Shown here in pieces: positions 16,139 through 25,325 of a stretch of 35,661 nt of DNA; position 1 is the first letter of the stretch, and every line of letters begins with the position of its first letter. Position numbers and translations under genes: made by a program. The stretch comes from Flammeovirga sp. EKP202 (lineage in GTDB: Bacteria > Bacteroidota > Bacteroidia > Cytophagales > Flammeovirgaceae): positions 1 through 35,661 of the forward strand of contig NZ_JACVVP010000071.1 of the NCBI RefSeq assembly GCF_014534745.1, in the 5' to 3' direction. The notes under the pieces were generated by a model. The model was given only the letters and a program-made list of their open reading frames with translations. It was not told the DNA's origin and searched no databases.

Positions 16139-16608
16139 TGCATATTTTCTTTAAGTTGTTTTTTGATGCGATTTATTTTCGCCCCTACGTTTGATGGTGT
16201 AATACCCAAAATTGCGGCGATGTCATGATAAGAATGCTCTTCTAAATACAATAGAATTATAGCTCTATCTACTTCTTTCAACATCCTGATTGCTCTATAC
16301 AATTCTTCCAATCGCTCTTCTTTCTCAGAGAAATGATGTACTTGATCTATCTTCTCATTGATCTCCACAGTACTTACTTTCTTCTGCTCTTTTTTGATCA
16401 TCGAAAGGCAAGTATTCAAAGATACTCTATAAACCCATGTTGATAACTTGGACTGTTGTTGATAACTTTCTTTTGATCGCCAAAGTTGCAAGCATACTTC
16501 CTGAAAGTAGTCTTCAAACTCCTCTTGTGAATGTGAATAAACTCTACAAATTTTATAAATGATGGATTTGTTGCTTTCTATATATTCCTCATAAAATTCA
16601 GCTGACAT
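16117..16608 (-). CDS. ECF-type RNA polymerase sigma factor
   Basis: A 163-residue group IV sigma-70 protein. Region 2 runs about 10-75 (SIIYKICRVYSHSQEEFEDYFQEVCLQLW, then LSTWVYRVSLNTCLSMIKK) and region 4 about 105-160, with the helix-turn-helix HSYHDIAAILGITPSNVGAKINRIKKQL. No region 1 or 3 is present, as expected. It would direct RNA polymerase to its own set of promoters, possibly including this operon. The ATG overlaps the TAA of the upstream gene (TAATG) and its 3' end overlaps the next gene by 22 bases, so all three genes form one translationally coupled unit. Confidence 0.92.
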   Translation of the reverse strand: MSAEFYEEYIESNKSIIYKICRVYSHSQEEFEDYFQEVCLQLWRSKESYQQQSKLSTWVYRVSLNTCLSMIKKEQKKVSTVEINEKIDQVHHFSEKEERLEELYRAIRMLKEVDRAIILLYLEEHSYHDIAAILGITPSNVGAKINRIKKQLKENMQWKKSLT

Positions 16609-17045
16609 TAGTTTGCTCTTTTAGTGTTGTTCTCTTGATGAAGGTATGCCATGAATGTATTGAGTTTACATTGAATGACCCTATCAAAGCTCTTTTTCTC
16701 CGATTCAGATACTGTCATTAATGTTTCGAAAGAAGATATAATTAATTCCTCTTCTTTCACTCGCCTTTTGATTTTGATCAGACACTGAGAAGACATTAGA
16801 CCTTCAAAAGAAGAGGAGGGAATAACATTACTTCCTACCATTAATAATTGGATTTCATTTTCTCTCTTTCGAATAACTTTCATCCCGTATTTTATAGTTA
16901 TCGAATTGATTAATGATTGAAATTCAGCACTGTTTCCTCCAAATGAATAAACTCTCTTTTCGATGCTGTCATGAAATAGAAATGGAAAAATAGTACTCGC
17001 TTTCAATGTATTTAGTGATGAATAGAAATTTGAAAAGATGCTCAT
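16608..17045 (-). CDS. Unknown protein leading the sigma-factor operon
   Basis: I do not recognise this 145-residue protein. It has no signal peptide or membrane span, is rich in Ser, Lys and Glu, and mixes strands and helices (SSQCLIKIKRR, then EEELIISSFETLMTVS, then a helical end). Its stop codon overlaps the start of the sigma-factor gene (TAATG), so the two are probably translated together. A link to sigma-factor control is inferred only from this arrangement. The 200 bases upstream are AT-rich with no clear TAnnTTTG on the minus strand. Confidence 0.65.
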   Translation of the reverse strand: MSIFSNFYSSLNTLKASTIFPFLFHDSIEKRVYSFGGNSAEFQSLINSITIKYGMKVIRKRENEIQLLMVGSNVIPSSSFEGLMSSQCLIKIKRRVKEEELIISSFETLMTVSESEKKSFDRVIQCKLNTFMAYLHQENNTKRAN

Positions 17046-17185
17046 AATAGTAATTTTTAGTGATTGTTTATTGGGTTAGTAGTCATTTTTTCAGATTTAT
17101 TACAAATGGGATATTTATTTTCGATAAAATTTTAAATAAAAGTACAATCAACTTATTTACAGTGATTTAAATATTTATTCTGTAA

Positions 17186-17220
17186 AAGAAAAAACCACCG
17201 GATCATAGACCCGATGGTTT
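17186..17220 (-). terminator. Rho-independent terminator of the protease gene
   Basis: Bases 17192-17201 pair with 17211-17220 (AAACCA with TGGTTT and CGG with CCG, one mismatch), and on the minus strand the hairpin is followed by TTTTTTCTTTT. It lies 28 bases past the protease stop and separates it from the sigma-factor operon. Confidence 0.85.
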
Positions 17221-17248
17221 GTAATAAGTGAATTTCGTTCTAATTCTA

Positions 17249-20200
17249 TTATTTTTTGATCAACTTATTATACATTTCCACACTACCGTCTACTGTTAAA
17301 GTGTAGATATGCATTCCCGTCATTAATGACGATAAATCAATGATAGTTTCATGATTTCCACTACCTAATTGACCAAGTGAAATTGTTTGTTCCAATACTC
17401 CATTCATGTTATATATCTTGATCGATACATCACCTGACTTTATCATATTGAATGCGAAAGTAGTTTCACCAAACACTGGATTAGGATAGTTTCTTAAGTT
17501 CGTTTGACTTACAAAATCCTTATCAATTGATGTTGGTACTTCTACCTCAACTATTACATATAACATCGTCATTACTGATGCACCGTGAATGTCTGTTGCA
17601 ATTAATGCCACTTCTGTTTCACCTTCAATCAATCCTAAAATTGCAAATTGACCTTGAGTTAAGCTAGCCATTACCACACCATCATCTGAAGTAGCAATAC
17701 CAAACGTCAACTCATCTCCGTCTTCATCTGAGAAGATTTCTGATGGATCAAGGAAAGTTGGCAACACGCCAGGCTCTAGGTACAATGTATCTTGCTCTAC
17801 TACAATTGGAGCTCTATTTACATTGTTCACCATTACATTGATTGCTGAAGTTGTAGCAATACCATGCTCATCTGTTACAGTTACATTGAATGAATGATCA
17901 CCTGCACTCTCATAGTCTGTCACTAATTGAATTGACAATGTATCATTGTTTACATAACTACTGTCGATAAGAATGTGCTCATCTACTTCGAATGTGAAAG
18001 CATGACCGTCATAATCCATAGCAGTGATCATGAAAGTTGAATCCATTGCTTCATCCATTTCAATATTCGTTGGGAAGTCAACAAATTCAGGAGCATTGTT
18101 TAATGTCATCATTGCTGTTACTTCTTCAACTTCAGCAGTAACATCATTACTGATAAATTTGAATACTGCTTTTTCTGAAGTTGAAAGTGCATTTGCTGGC
18201 GTAAATAGAACATCTACATCTACAGATTCTCCTTGTGCCACTGTTCCTTCGAATGAAGATAAAGTAACCCATGGTGTGATTCTTTCTGACTGATGTAAAG
18301 CATTCATCCAAAGTAATAATGGGAATCTGCTGTCAGTTGTTACATCTAACCATCCGCCATTTACTTCAATGTATGAGATATCTGACATTGTCTCCGCTGA
18401 TTCTACAAAACCTTGTGGTCTTGCAGGACCGAATGGATAAGTGATGATCATGTAAATTGTTTCACCTGGGTGGAACTGAAGAGATTTTTCTAATTCAAAT
18501 GTGAATAACGCTCCTTCTAAATCATCAATTGCAGTTTCAGTTTCAAAAGACTGCTCATGTAAAATTGTAGGATTATTAATATCACCGATTCCGATCGCTA
18601 TTTCTAATGTGGCATTCGCCATTCCTGCTGGTACATACCAAGTAGAAACATGTGACAAGTTAAAACCAGTATTAGGTGCCTTGAACTTCGTTAATGTACT
18701 GAAGCTGTTCGCTCCATAACCAATTCCACCTGCTTTCTCATAACCTTTGAAGTAGTTGATCTCATCATCAAACTCTTGAGCTGTTTGAATTCCTGTATTT
18801 TGAGATGCAATTACTGAAGCATTAAGTGATGCTGTATTGATTTCTGAATTAAACTTATTGAATACTGAAGTAGCGAAACCTGTTCTTACGAACTCAGACT
18901 CTACTGTATAATGTAAGTCAGATCCACCATCAACATTACTGATTGTAATTGTTTCAGTGATTACTTCTTCATTATCTAATGAAGAGGTATGAATAGTGTC
19001 GGTATCTACTACCATAGTAGGAGGTAAAATCAAGTTGGCTTTCACCACTACTGTATCTGTAAGACCCATTGCATCATTTACGACCATAGAATCTAAGAAT
19101 GCACCGCTTGCTGTTGGTGTAAACGTAAATCTTGTTGGAAGATCTTCACCCGGAGCTAATGAAGGCCATGGTGAGAATAGAGGATCAAAGAAAGCTGTAT
19201 TTTTCCATAATGGATCACCAAATGGATTTCCACTCCAGTCAAGGTTATAACCCCAAATTTCAATTGTAGGGTTTGTACCTCTGATCGACTTCATTTCGCC
19301 CAAGTTCAATCCTTTTGTACCAACATTTTGAGTATTTAATACTGTTTGAATTTGCTGTCCTTCAGACCACATTATATCACCTAAATCAATCACTTCTTCA
19401 TCCCATTGTAAAGTAGCTACGCCGTTCACTGTTAAATGAACTGGAATTTCAACTTCTTCATTATTAGGAGATTCACTAATCAATCTTAATGTAGATTTAT
19501 AGTTACCATCTAAAAGTTTCTCAGCATCAACTGCAAAATTCATTGTCTTAGATTCTCCTGCAGGAATAACAGTCTTCTCTGTTGGAGTGTATTCGATTAC
19601 TAAACCGTCTCTGATATATGAACGGTAGAAGTTCACCATTACACCTTCAGTACCATCGTGGTTTTCTAATCCTATTGTTAACCACTTACTCCAGAAATCA
19701 ACTCCTGGCTGATTCCAAGTCTTATACTGCATTTTGATTCTACCATCTTTGTAGAAAACAGTCTCAGCTGTAGCATGGCCACCTGAAATATTAGCAAAAT
19801 GTTGATAACGTTCATAAGTCACCACAAATTTCTCTTCATCTTCATAGAACCAGATACCTTTAGTTGGAGTTTCATCATAATAATCTTCTCCACCTGCCAT
19901 CCATATTGGTGCTACAAGGTTATTAATATCATGTGCAAAAGGAATTTCCAATGGATACCAAATCTTATCACCTAGAGGTGCACCATGGTAATAATTAAAA
20001 CTCATTTGACCGTGAATACCAATGTAAATACTATCGTACTCAATACCATAATAGTTGAATGTAAATGGCAGTTTTTTAGCTTCCCAGTAGTCATCTAATT
20101 CGATTTCTAATTTTTCTCCATTTTTAGTAATATCAACCATTTGATAGGTTGGAGATTCTGGGTCTTCAAAACCTGATAATACTTTCATATTATCTTTCCA

Positions 20201-23200
20201 AGCATAAGAGTAAGTAGGAATTACGCTCATTGGCTGGATTTCTTTCTCTTCATATAACCAATGCGATCCCATTGGCAATACTTCTAAGTCTGCTTCACCT
20301 TCAGAGTTGTCCACTACAATTGAAAGTTGGTCTTTTTCACCTGCATTCAAAGTAAAGTAACGGTCTGAGTTGTCCACGCTGATCATTGGTGCATGAATAA
20401 CATTTGCAGTTATAGGGAATGTATAAACTGTTCCTAACTCATCTGTTACGATTAAGTTATCTGACATTGCACCTGTAGCAGTTGCTGTAAATGATACCTT
20501 AATTGTTTCTGAAAGTCTTGGATCAATTGCAAATGATGTCTTATCAACTTCAAATGAACCGTTCTCAACTACTACTGATGTAAATGAAATTGGTTTATTT
20601 CCTTTATTTCTAAACATCACTGTCGAAGAAGGTGTAGCTGTTTTGAATACATCACCAAAGATGATTTCGTCTTTAGTTGTTGTCACTACTGCTTCACCAC
20701 CACTTGTTACATCTGCATGTAATGTAAAGTGAGCTAACGGCGTTACTGGATCGTTTGTATAGATTGAAATGTTTTGAGTATTTCTCATTTCATCTAATCC
20801 TTCTGTCACTACATCATAAGCAATATCTACCGACTGACCTACTGGAACTACACCACTTGTACTGCTTAGGTTTCTAGCAATTTTTCTACCTGGGTGATTC
20901 ACCTTAATCGTTACATTAGAACTCTTAGAAGTAAATAATTTCTCAGGTTGTTGTGAGTTTTCATAGATATAGAAACCATCTTTTTTATCAGGGCTTTCTA
21001 CACCAATAAATGGCCAATTTGAGTTTCTAACTCCCCAAATATCTTTGTATCGGTACTCAACATTACCATCAGCATGCAATACAATTTGGTAAGTAATTTT
21101 ATGAGATTCACCAAAATTATCCTCTTCAGGTTTTGTATACAGATTTTTGTATTCCATCACAATACGATCACCAAATCTCTTGTAAAGGAATTTAGTATCT
21201 AAACCAATATTTGTATACAAGTACAATCCAGCAACGTAACCATTGGACGTGAAATTTTGTCCTAATAATTTACCCCAGCTACCATTTACAGGGTCTTTTG
21301 TATCCAAAGCAATCATACCTACATGTGACACTTGCATTTTGTTTACCAAAGTATCATAGAATGGGAAATCAAACCCTAATTCAACTTCAATAAAATCAAG
21401 GAATGAATTATCTTTAAATTGCTTTGTGAAGTCAAGAACATCTTCCTGTCCATCTAACTCTTCCCATACAAAATTGTCCGTTACTAAATCCCATGAATAA
21501 CCAAAGCGATGAACACCTTCTTCAACATTCTCCTCATAAACTGGAATTGAGTATTGTAGTGGATAATTACCTGAATTGTTGATTGTAAATACCCCTTTAT
21601 CTGTATCTCCTAATGCTAAAGTATAAGTCTGTTCAGATGGAGTTAATTCAATTTTTGAAGGTTCAATTGCAGAAGCTACAACGTTAATTTCAAATGATCC
21701 TCCATAAGTAGCGTCAGTAAACACAAACTTAGCTGTTTCTGACCCCGCTTGAGTTGGAGTATATTTGATCTTAATTTGTCCAATTTTTCTAGAGTAGAAA
21801 GTATATGGCTTTTCAGAAAGCTCAAATGCCTCACTTCCTTCTTGCGTAACGTTATTTGCTAATTTGAAGATACCATAACCATAGTTACCTACCTCAATAA
21901 TCAACTCTTTTTCTAAACCTACTTGAACACTACCAAAATCAACAATATCCAACGTTTTGATGTCTGATTTATGACCATCTACTCTTGTTGAAATATTAAT
22001 TTTTTTCAATGGTTCTTCAGGATCATTTGACTCTACAAACATCACAGATGTATATGATCCATTCACTAATGTTGTAGCATCAATAGTTGCTGTAATTACT
22101 TGCTCTGAGTTACCTACAATATCACCTGAAGCAGGTTGTAATGTAATAAACTCACCTACTGATGGGTTTTCACTGATTGCTGAAACTAAATAAGCCTGAG
22201 TCTTATCACCAATTGCATCTACTAAGTAAGACCATGACTTCCCATCATCATTACTGTAGAACATCTTATCTTCACCTTCCTTAGAGAAGTTGTATTCACC
22301 AATGATTAAAGGATATTGGTTACCGGCTGGTACTTTTAAAACAATCCAGAATACCTCACCCTCAGAGAAATAAAGTTGTTCTTCTAATCCAAAATAATGG
22401 ATTTTCCCTCCTTGTGGTTCTAATTCTGTTTCCCACTTCAAAGTTGCCGTACTTAAAATATTACCTTCGTAGATTTGAGCATAAGTAGTACCTTCAGAAA
22501 GATTATTTAAGAAAAATTCAATATGAGTCAAATTAAACCCTCCTTCAGGAGCAATATAAGCTGTTGCTGCTGTATTTGGCTTCGTAAGGTCAGTATCTCC
22601 AATAAAAAATGAAGGAGCAAACCATTTATTACAATACTCTAAATATTGTTTCTCAAATTCTTCCAAGTCTGGGTGTTGATCACTCAATGACATTACTTCT
22701 AAACGTGGAGAAGGTTGTACTCCTAATTTTGAAGCTTCAACCATTCGACCTGCTGAAATAGTTGAGTAATTTTTTGGGTAATGATTTTTATATCTTGTTT
22801 CTAAAGAATAAATCAATCTACCTTCTTCCTCATTCAAGAATGTAATCTCGTCTGAAGCAGTTGTTGAAGTCGCCACATCTGCAGTGATGGACATTGATGA
22901 TTTAGAGAATGTCAACTTAGGGCCAAGGTTAGTTGCTCCATTAATTACAACAGACATTGGTGCTTTATTTTCCCATCTATCTTTTGCTACGATAGCAAAT
23001 GAATAGGCTGTCTCCCCTTTCAATCCATCAATTTGTCTTACATTCCAGTCTCCAATAGCACTAGCAGAATTTACTCTTACTACAGTAGCTGTTTCTAAAT
23101 CAAATTCTCCTTCAGAATAATAAATATCAAAAGTACTTGCCTGACCATCATCTTCATCAGCAGGAGTCATCCATTTTAATGCAATGTGATCAAAACCTTC

Positions 23201-24763
23201 ATAAGCAATCTCAAAAGAAGAAACTGAATCTGGAGCAATTCCCTCATTTTCTCTTAAAGCAAAAGAAGCATCAATTCTTCCTGAACCTAACTGACCTAAA
23301 TAATCAGGGTTTTGATCTTCAATAGAAACTACACCAGTCAATAACTGAGCTTTCAACTGATTAGGCGTCATTGTCTCACCACCTAAATGAGAAAGTACCA
23401 ATGCTGCAACACCTGATACGTGAGGACAAGCCATTGAAGTACCTTGGTAGAATCCATAATCATTGCCAGGTAAAGTAGATAAAACACCATTTGTTAAATC
23501 TCCTGATGTTTCTCCTCCTGGTGCTGATAACTCAATCCAGTCACCATAATTAGAATAATCTGCTTTTTGATCTCGTGGGTTTGTAGAGGCTACAGTAAAA
23601 CAAGGCTCATAATACCCAGGGTACCACTTTCCTGCATGATTATTATTACCTGATGCAAAAATAACAATACCACCTTTCATTGGTGAACCCTCGTAATCAC
23701 CTGCTTCAGCAATAAAGTAATCAATAGCATCTAATACCACTTGATCAAAATATCCTTCAGAAGTATACCCCCATGAGTTTTGAGAGATTACTGCACCATT
23801 GTCAGCTGCATAAATATAAGAAGTAGCAACATCGATAAGCGGACCGCCCAAAATCTGGCAAGACATCAATAACGCACCTTGGTTTTCACCATCACCACCT
23901 GCAACACCTGCAACACCAACACCGTTATTGTTGACTGCCGCAACTGTACCTGCTACGTGTGTACCGTGACCTTGGGGTGCAATAGCTCCTGAAGCAGAAG
24001 CAAAGTTCCATCCATAGATGTCATCAATATATCCGTTACCATCTGAATCTTCACCTTCAACACCGTTTAACTCGGCTTCGTTGATCCACATGTTGGCTTT
24101 TAAGTCTTCGTGATTTACATCAATACCTTCATCATGAATAGAAACAATGATATTATTTGAACCCATTGTTGTTTCCCACGCTTTGAAAAGGTTGATATCA
24201 GCTCCTTTTGTCCAAGCTGTACTTGAACCATCATTACTGTAATGCCATTGTTTTGATAGTAATGGATCATTTACAGGAGCAGTTTCTGATAATGCTTGAA
24301 TTTGATCTTTTGAAATAGGAGTGAACTTCGCATCAGGTTCAATCAAACGTTTTTCTCTGATTACCTCTGCAAGTTCTACATCATCAATTTGATTGAATGA
24401 TTGGATAACGGCATCAATTGAAACGGAAGAAGATACTTCCATTTGGTACCATAAGTGTAATCCATGTTTTCTTAGCTTGTACTCAGTCTTAGCATTATAT
24501 GGGAATACTCTCCTCATATTTTGAGCTTCGTACTGGCTGGCAGTAGCATCAAAAGCAGCGATTCCTAGTGTAGCAATTCCTCCATTCATTGGAGCTACCT
24601 GCAATCTTGCATCTGTTTGTTCTTTGAATTTGACTCTAATTACGCCTTGTGCAACCCCTTCTGAAAAGACAACGGGCTGTTGTGCATAAGTAATTGAGGT
24701 ACTAAATACCCCAACTAAAAGGCATAACAAGACAGTCAATACCTTTGGTAAATGATTTCTCAT
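17249..24763 (-). CDS. Giant secreted subtilisin-like protease with T9SS sorting domain
   Basis: A 2504-residue secreted peptidase of family S8. After a signal peptide (about 1-27) and a propeptide-like region (about 35-150), the catalytic domain covers about 165-500 with D211 (HDEGID), H266 (GHGTHVAG), an oxyanion asparagine near 373 (ASGNNN) and S443 (GTSMACPHVSG). The aspartate motif is D-E-G where D-T/S-G is usual. Then come a fibronectin III-like domain (about 515-610), repeated ASH-like beta sandwiches with the phrase TNDP or similar, two related modules at about 1085-1270 and 1515-1705, two others at about 735 and 2035, and cadherin-like domains (about 2215-2410, ending VNNVNRAP). The last 80 residues (YPNPVFGETTF...SLMTGMHIYTLTVDG...KLIKK) are a type A T9SS sorting domain, so it should be exported through the outer membrane and attached to the surface or released. 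Confidence 0.93.
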   Translation of the reverse strand: MRNHLPKVLTVLLCLLVGVFSTSITYAQQPVVFSEGVAQGVIRVKFKEQTDARLQVAPMNGGIATLGIAAFDATASQYEAQNMRRVFPYNAKTEYKLRKHGLHLWYQMEVSSSVSIDAVIQSFNQIDDVELAEVIREKRLIEPDAKFTPISKDQIQALSETAPVNDPLLSKQWHYSNDGSSTAWTKGADINLFKAWETTMGSNNIIVSIHDEGIDVNHEDLKANMWINEAELNGVEGEDSDGNGYIDDIYGWNFASASGAIAPQGHGTHVAGTVAAVNNNGVGVAGVAGGDGENQGALLMSCQILGGPLIDVATSYIYAADNGAVISQNSWGYTSEGYFDQVVLDAIDYFIAEAGDYEGSPMKGGIVIFASGNNNHAGKWYPGYYEPCFTVASTNPRDQKADYSNYGDWIELSAPGGETSGDLTNGVLSTLPGNDYGFYQGTSMACPHVSGVAALVLSHLGGETMTPNQLKAQLLTGVVSIEDQNPDYLGQLGSGRIDASFALRENEGIAPDSVSSFEIAYEGFDHIALKWMTPADEDDGQASTFDIYYSEGEFDLETATVVRVNSASAIGDWNVRQIDGLKGETAYSFAIVAKDRWENKAPMSVVINGATNLGPKLTFSKSSMSITADVATSTTASDEITFLNEEEGRLIYSLETRYKNHYPKNYSTISAGRMVEASKLGVQPSPRLEVMSLSDQHPDLEEFEKQYLEYCNKWFAPSFFIGDTDLTKPNTAATAYIAPEGGFNLTHIEFFLNNLSEGTTYAQIYEGNILSTATLKWETELEPQGGKIHYFGLEEQLYFSEGEVFWIVLKVPAGNQYPLIIGEYNFSKEGEDKMFYSNDDGKSWSYLVDAIGDKTQAYLVSAISENPSVGEFITLQPASGDIVGNSEQVITATIDATTLVNGSYTSVMFVESNDPEEPLKKINISTRVDGHKSDIKTLDIVDFGSVQVGLEKELIIEVGNYGYGIFKLANNVTQEGSEAFELSEKPYTFYSRKIGQIKIKYTPTQAGSETAKFVFTDATYGGSFEINVVASAIEPSKIELTPSEQTYTLALGDTDKGVFTINNSGNYPLQYSIPVYEENVEEGVHRFGYSWDLVTDNFVWEELDGQEDVLDFTKQFKDNSFLDFIEVELGFDFPFYDTLVNKMQVSHVGMIALDTKDPVNGSWGKLLGQNFTSNGYVAGLYLYTNIGLDTKFLYKRFGDRIVMEYKNLYTKPEEDNFGESHKITYQIVLHADGNVEYRYKDIWGVRNSNWPFIGVESPDKKDGFYIYENSQQPEKLFTSKSSNVTIKVNHPGRKIARNLSSTSGVVPVGQSVDIAYDVVTEGLDEMRNTQNISIYTNDPVTPLAHFTLHADVTSGGEAVVTTTKDEIIFGDVFKTATPSSTVMFRNKGNKPISFTSVVVENGSFEVDKTSFAIDPRLSETIKVSFTATATGAMSDNLIVTDELGTVYTFPITANVIHAPMISVDNSDRYFTLNAGEKDQLSIVVDNSEGEADLEVLPMGSHWLYEEKEIQPMSVIPTYSYAWKDNMKVLSGFEDPESPTYQMVDITKNGEKLEIELDDYWEAKKLPFTFNYYGIEYDSIYIGIHGQMSFNYYHGAPLGDKIWYPLEIPFAHDINNLVAPIWMAGGEDYYDETPTKGIWFYEDEEKFVVTYERYQHFANISGGHATAETVFYKDGRIKMQYKTWNQPGVDFWSKWLTIGLENHDGTEGVMVNFYRSYIRDGLVIEYTPTEKTVIPAGESKTMNFAVDAEKLLDGNYKSTLRLISESPNNEEVEIPVHLTVNGVATLQWDEEVIDLGDIMWSEGQQIQTVLNTQNVGTKGLNLGEMKSIRGTNPTIEIWGYNLDWSGNPFGDPLWKNTAFFDPLFSPWPSLAPGEDLPTRFTFTPTASGAFLDSMVVNDAMGLTDTVVVKANLILPPTMVVDTDTIHTSSLDNEEVITETITISNVDGGSDLHYTVESEFVRTGFATSVFNKFNSEINTASLNASVIASQNTGIQTAQEFDDEINYFKGYEKAGGIGYGANSFSTLTKFKAPNTGFNLSHVSTWYVPAGMANATLEIAIGIGDINNPTILHEQSFETETAIDDLEGALFTFELEKSLQFHPGETIYMIITYPFGPARPQGFVESAETMSDISYIEVNGGWLDVTTDSRFPLLLWMNALHQSERITPWVTLSSFEGTVAQGESVDVDVLFTPANALSTSEKAVFKFISNDVTAEVEEVTAMMTLNNAPEFVDFPTNIEMDEAMDSTFMITAMDYDGHAFTFEVDEHILIDSSYVNNDTLSIQLVTDYESAGDHSFNVTVTDEHGIATTSAINVMVNNVNRAPIVVEQDTLYLEPGVLPTFLDPSEIFSDEDGDELTFGIATSDDGVVMASLTQGQFAILGLIEGETEVALIATDIHGASVMTMLYVIVEVEVPTSIDKDFVSQTNLRNYPNPVFGETTFAFNMIKSGDVSIKIYNMNGVLEQTISLGQLGSGNHETIIDLSSLMTGMHIYTLTVDGSVEMYNKLIKK

Positions 24764-24805
24764 TGATAGTCTGTTTAGCGGTTTAAAAATTGAATTGGCT
24801 AGAAA

Positions 24806-24943
24806 TTATTTTAACCTTAATAGGTGCAGTAATTTCTGAAGCACGTCTGTCTCCTTTTTTCGTACTTCAATCATCTCTAGTAATCTTTCCTTATCTAAAG
24901 ATTGATTACCCTTGCGAGATTTCTTCGTGTTCTTGTCAGACAT
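24806..24943 (-). CDS. 45-residue charged protein upstream of the protease
   Basis: An open frame of 45 codons from ATG 24943 to TAA 24806, 42 bases before the protease start and on the same strand. The product is very hydrophilic and basic at the N-terminus (MSDKNTKKSRKGNQSLDKER) and then predicted helical (LLEMIEVRKKETDVLQKLLH, LLRLK), with leucines suggesting a short coiled coil. It has no signal peptide, so a cytoplasmic or nucleic-acid-binding role is possible but not shown. I do not recognise a family. Its place between a candidate promoter and the protease suggests co-transcription, either as a real small protein or as a translated leader that affects protease expression. Confidence 0.55.
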   Translation of the reverse strand: MSDKNTKKSRKGNQSLDKERLLEMIEVRKKETDVLQKLLHLLRLK

Positions 24944-25020
24944 ATTTTCTGATAAAAGTTCATCGTTAGATCCCACACAATTTTAAGTCGTAAACAAGTG
25001 TAAATTCAAAAAACCATATG

Positions 25021-25062
25021 CTACATGTATCCAAATACACTACTACATCAGTGCTACATCAA
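25021..25062 (-). promoter_or_regulatory. Candidate promoter with 11-bp-phased CTACAT motifs
   Basis: On the minus strand TTG at 25062-25060 is followed after 20 bases by TGTATTTG at 25039-25032, one mismatch from TAnnTTTG. Transcription would begin near 25025, about 80 bases before the 45-codon gene. On the plus strand the motif CTACAT occurs at 25021, 25043 and 25054, the latter two as full CTACATCA repeats; starts are 22 and 11 bp apart, i.e. whole turns of the helix. The first overlaps the palindrome TACATGTA (25022-25029). Such phased direct repeats are typical of OmpR-type response regulators; that identity is inference. Confidence 0.4.
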
Positions 25063-25222
25063 CATTAATAACAATAAAAAAATAAACCGCAAATAACTAT
25101 TAATCAATAAAATAAGTCAATAACAATGTGTTTTATCTATTTTTAGTCAACAACAATAAAAACAAGACATTTTTCCATGAAAATGAGAGAAAAAATGAAT
25201 TATCTTAAAAATTTAGATATAA

Positions 25223-25304
25223 AAAAGAGCCTAGAAGTAGGAGAAAGCAGGGCTTAGTACTGCATATTTTCAGTATAAACCAATTCTTACTTCAAGGCCC
25301 TTTT
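25223..25304 (-). terminator. Long hairpin, probable terminator of the cyclase gene
   Basis: Bases 25223-25239 pair with 25288-25304 with two mismatches, and an inner stem TACTG/CAGTA lies at 25258-25262 and 25271-25275. On the minus strand a T run (complement of 25221-25226) follows, as for a terminator of the cyclase gene, which ends 22 bases away. At 82 bases it is unusually long and could instead be a structured RNA or small palindromic repeat. Confidence 0.55.
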
Positions 25305-25325
25305 AATAAAAAAAATCGTTCTATT

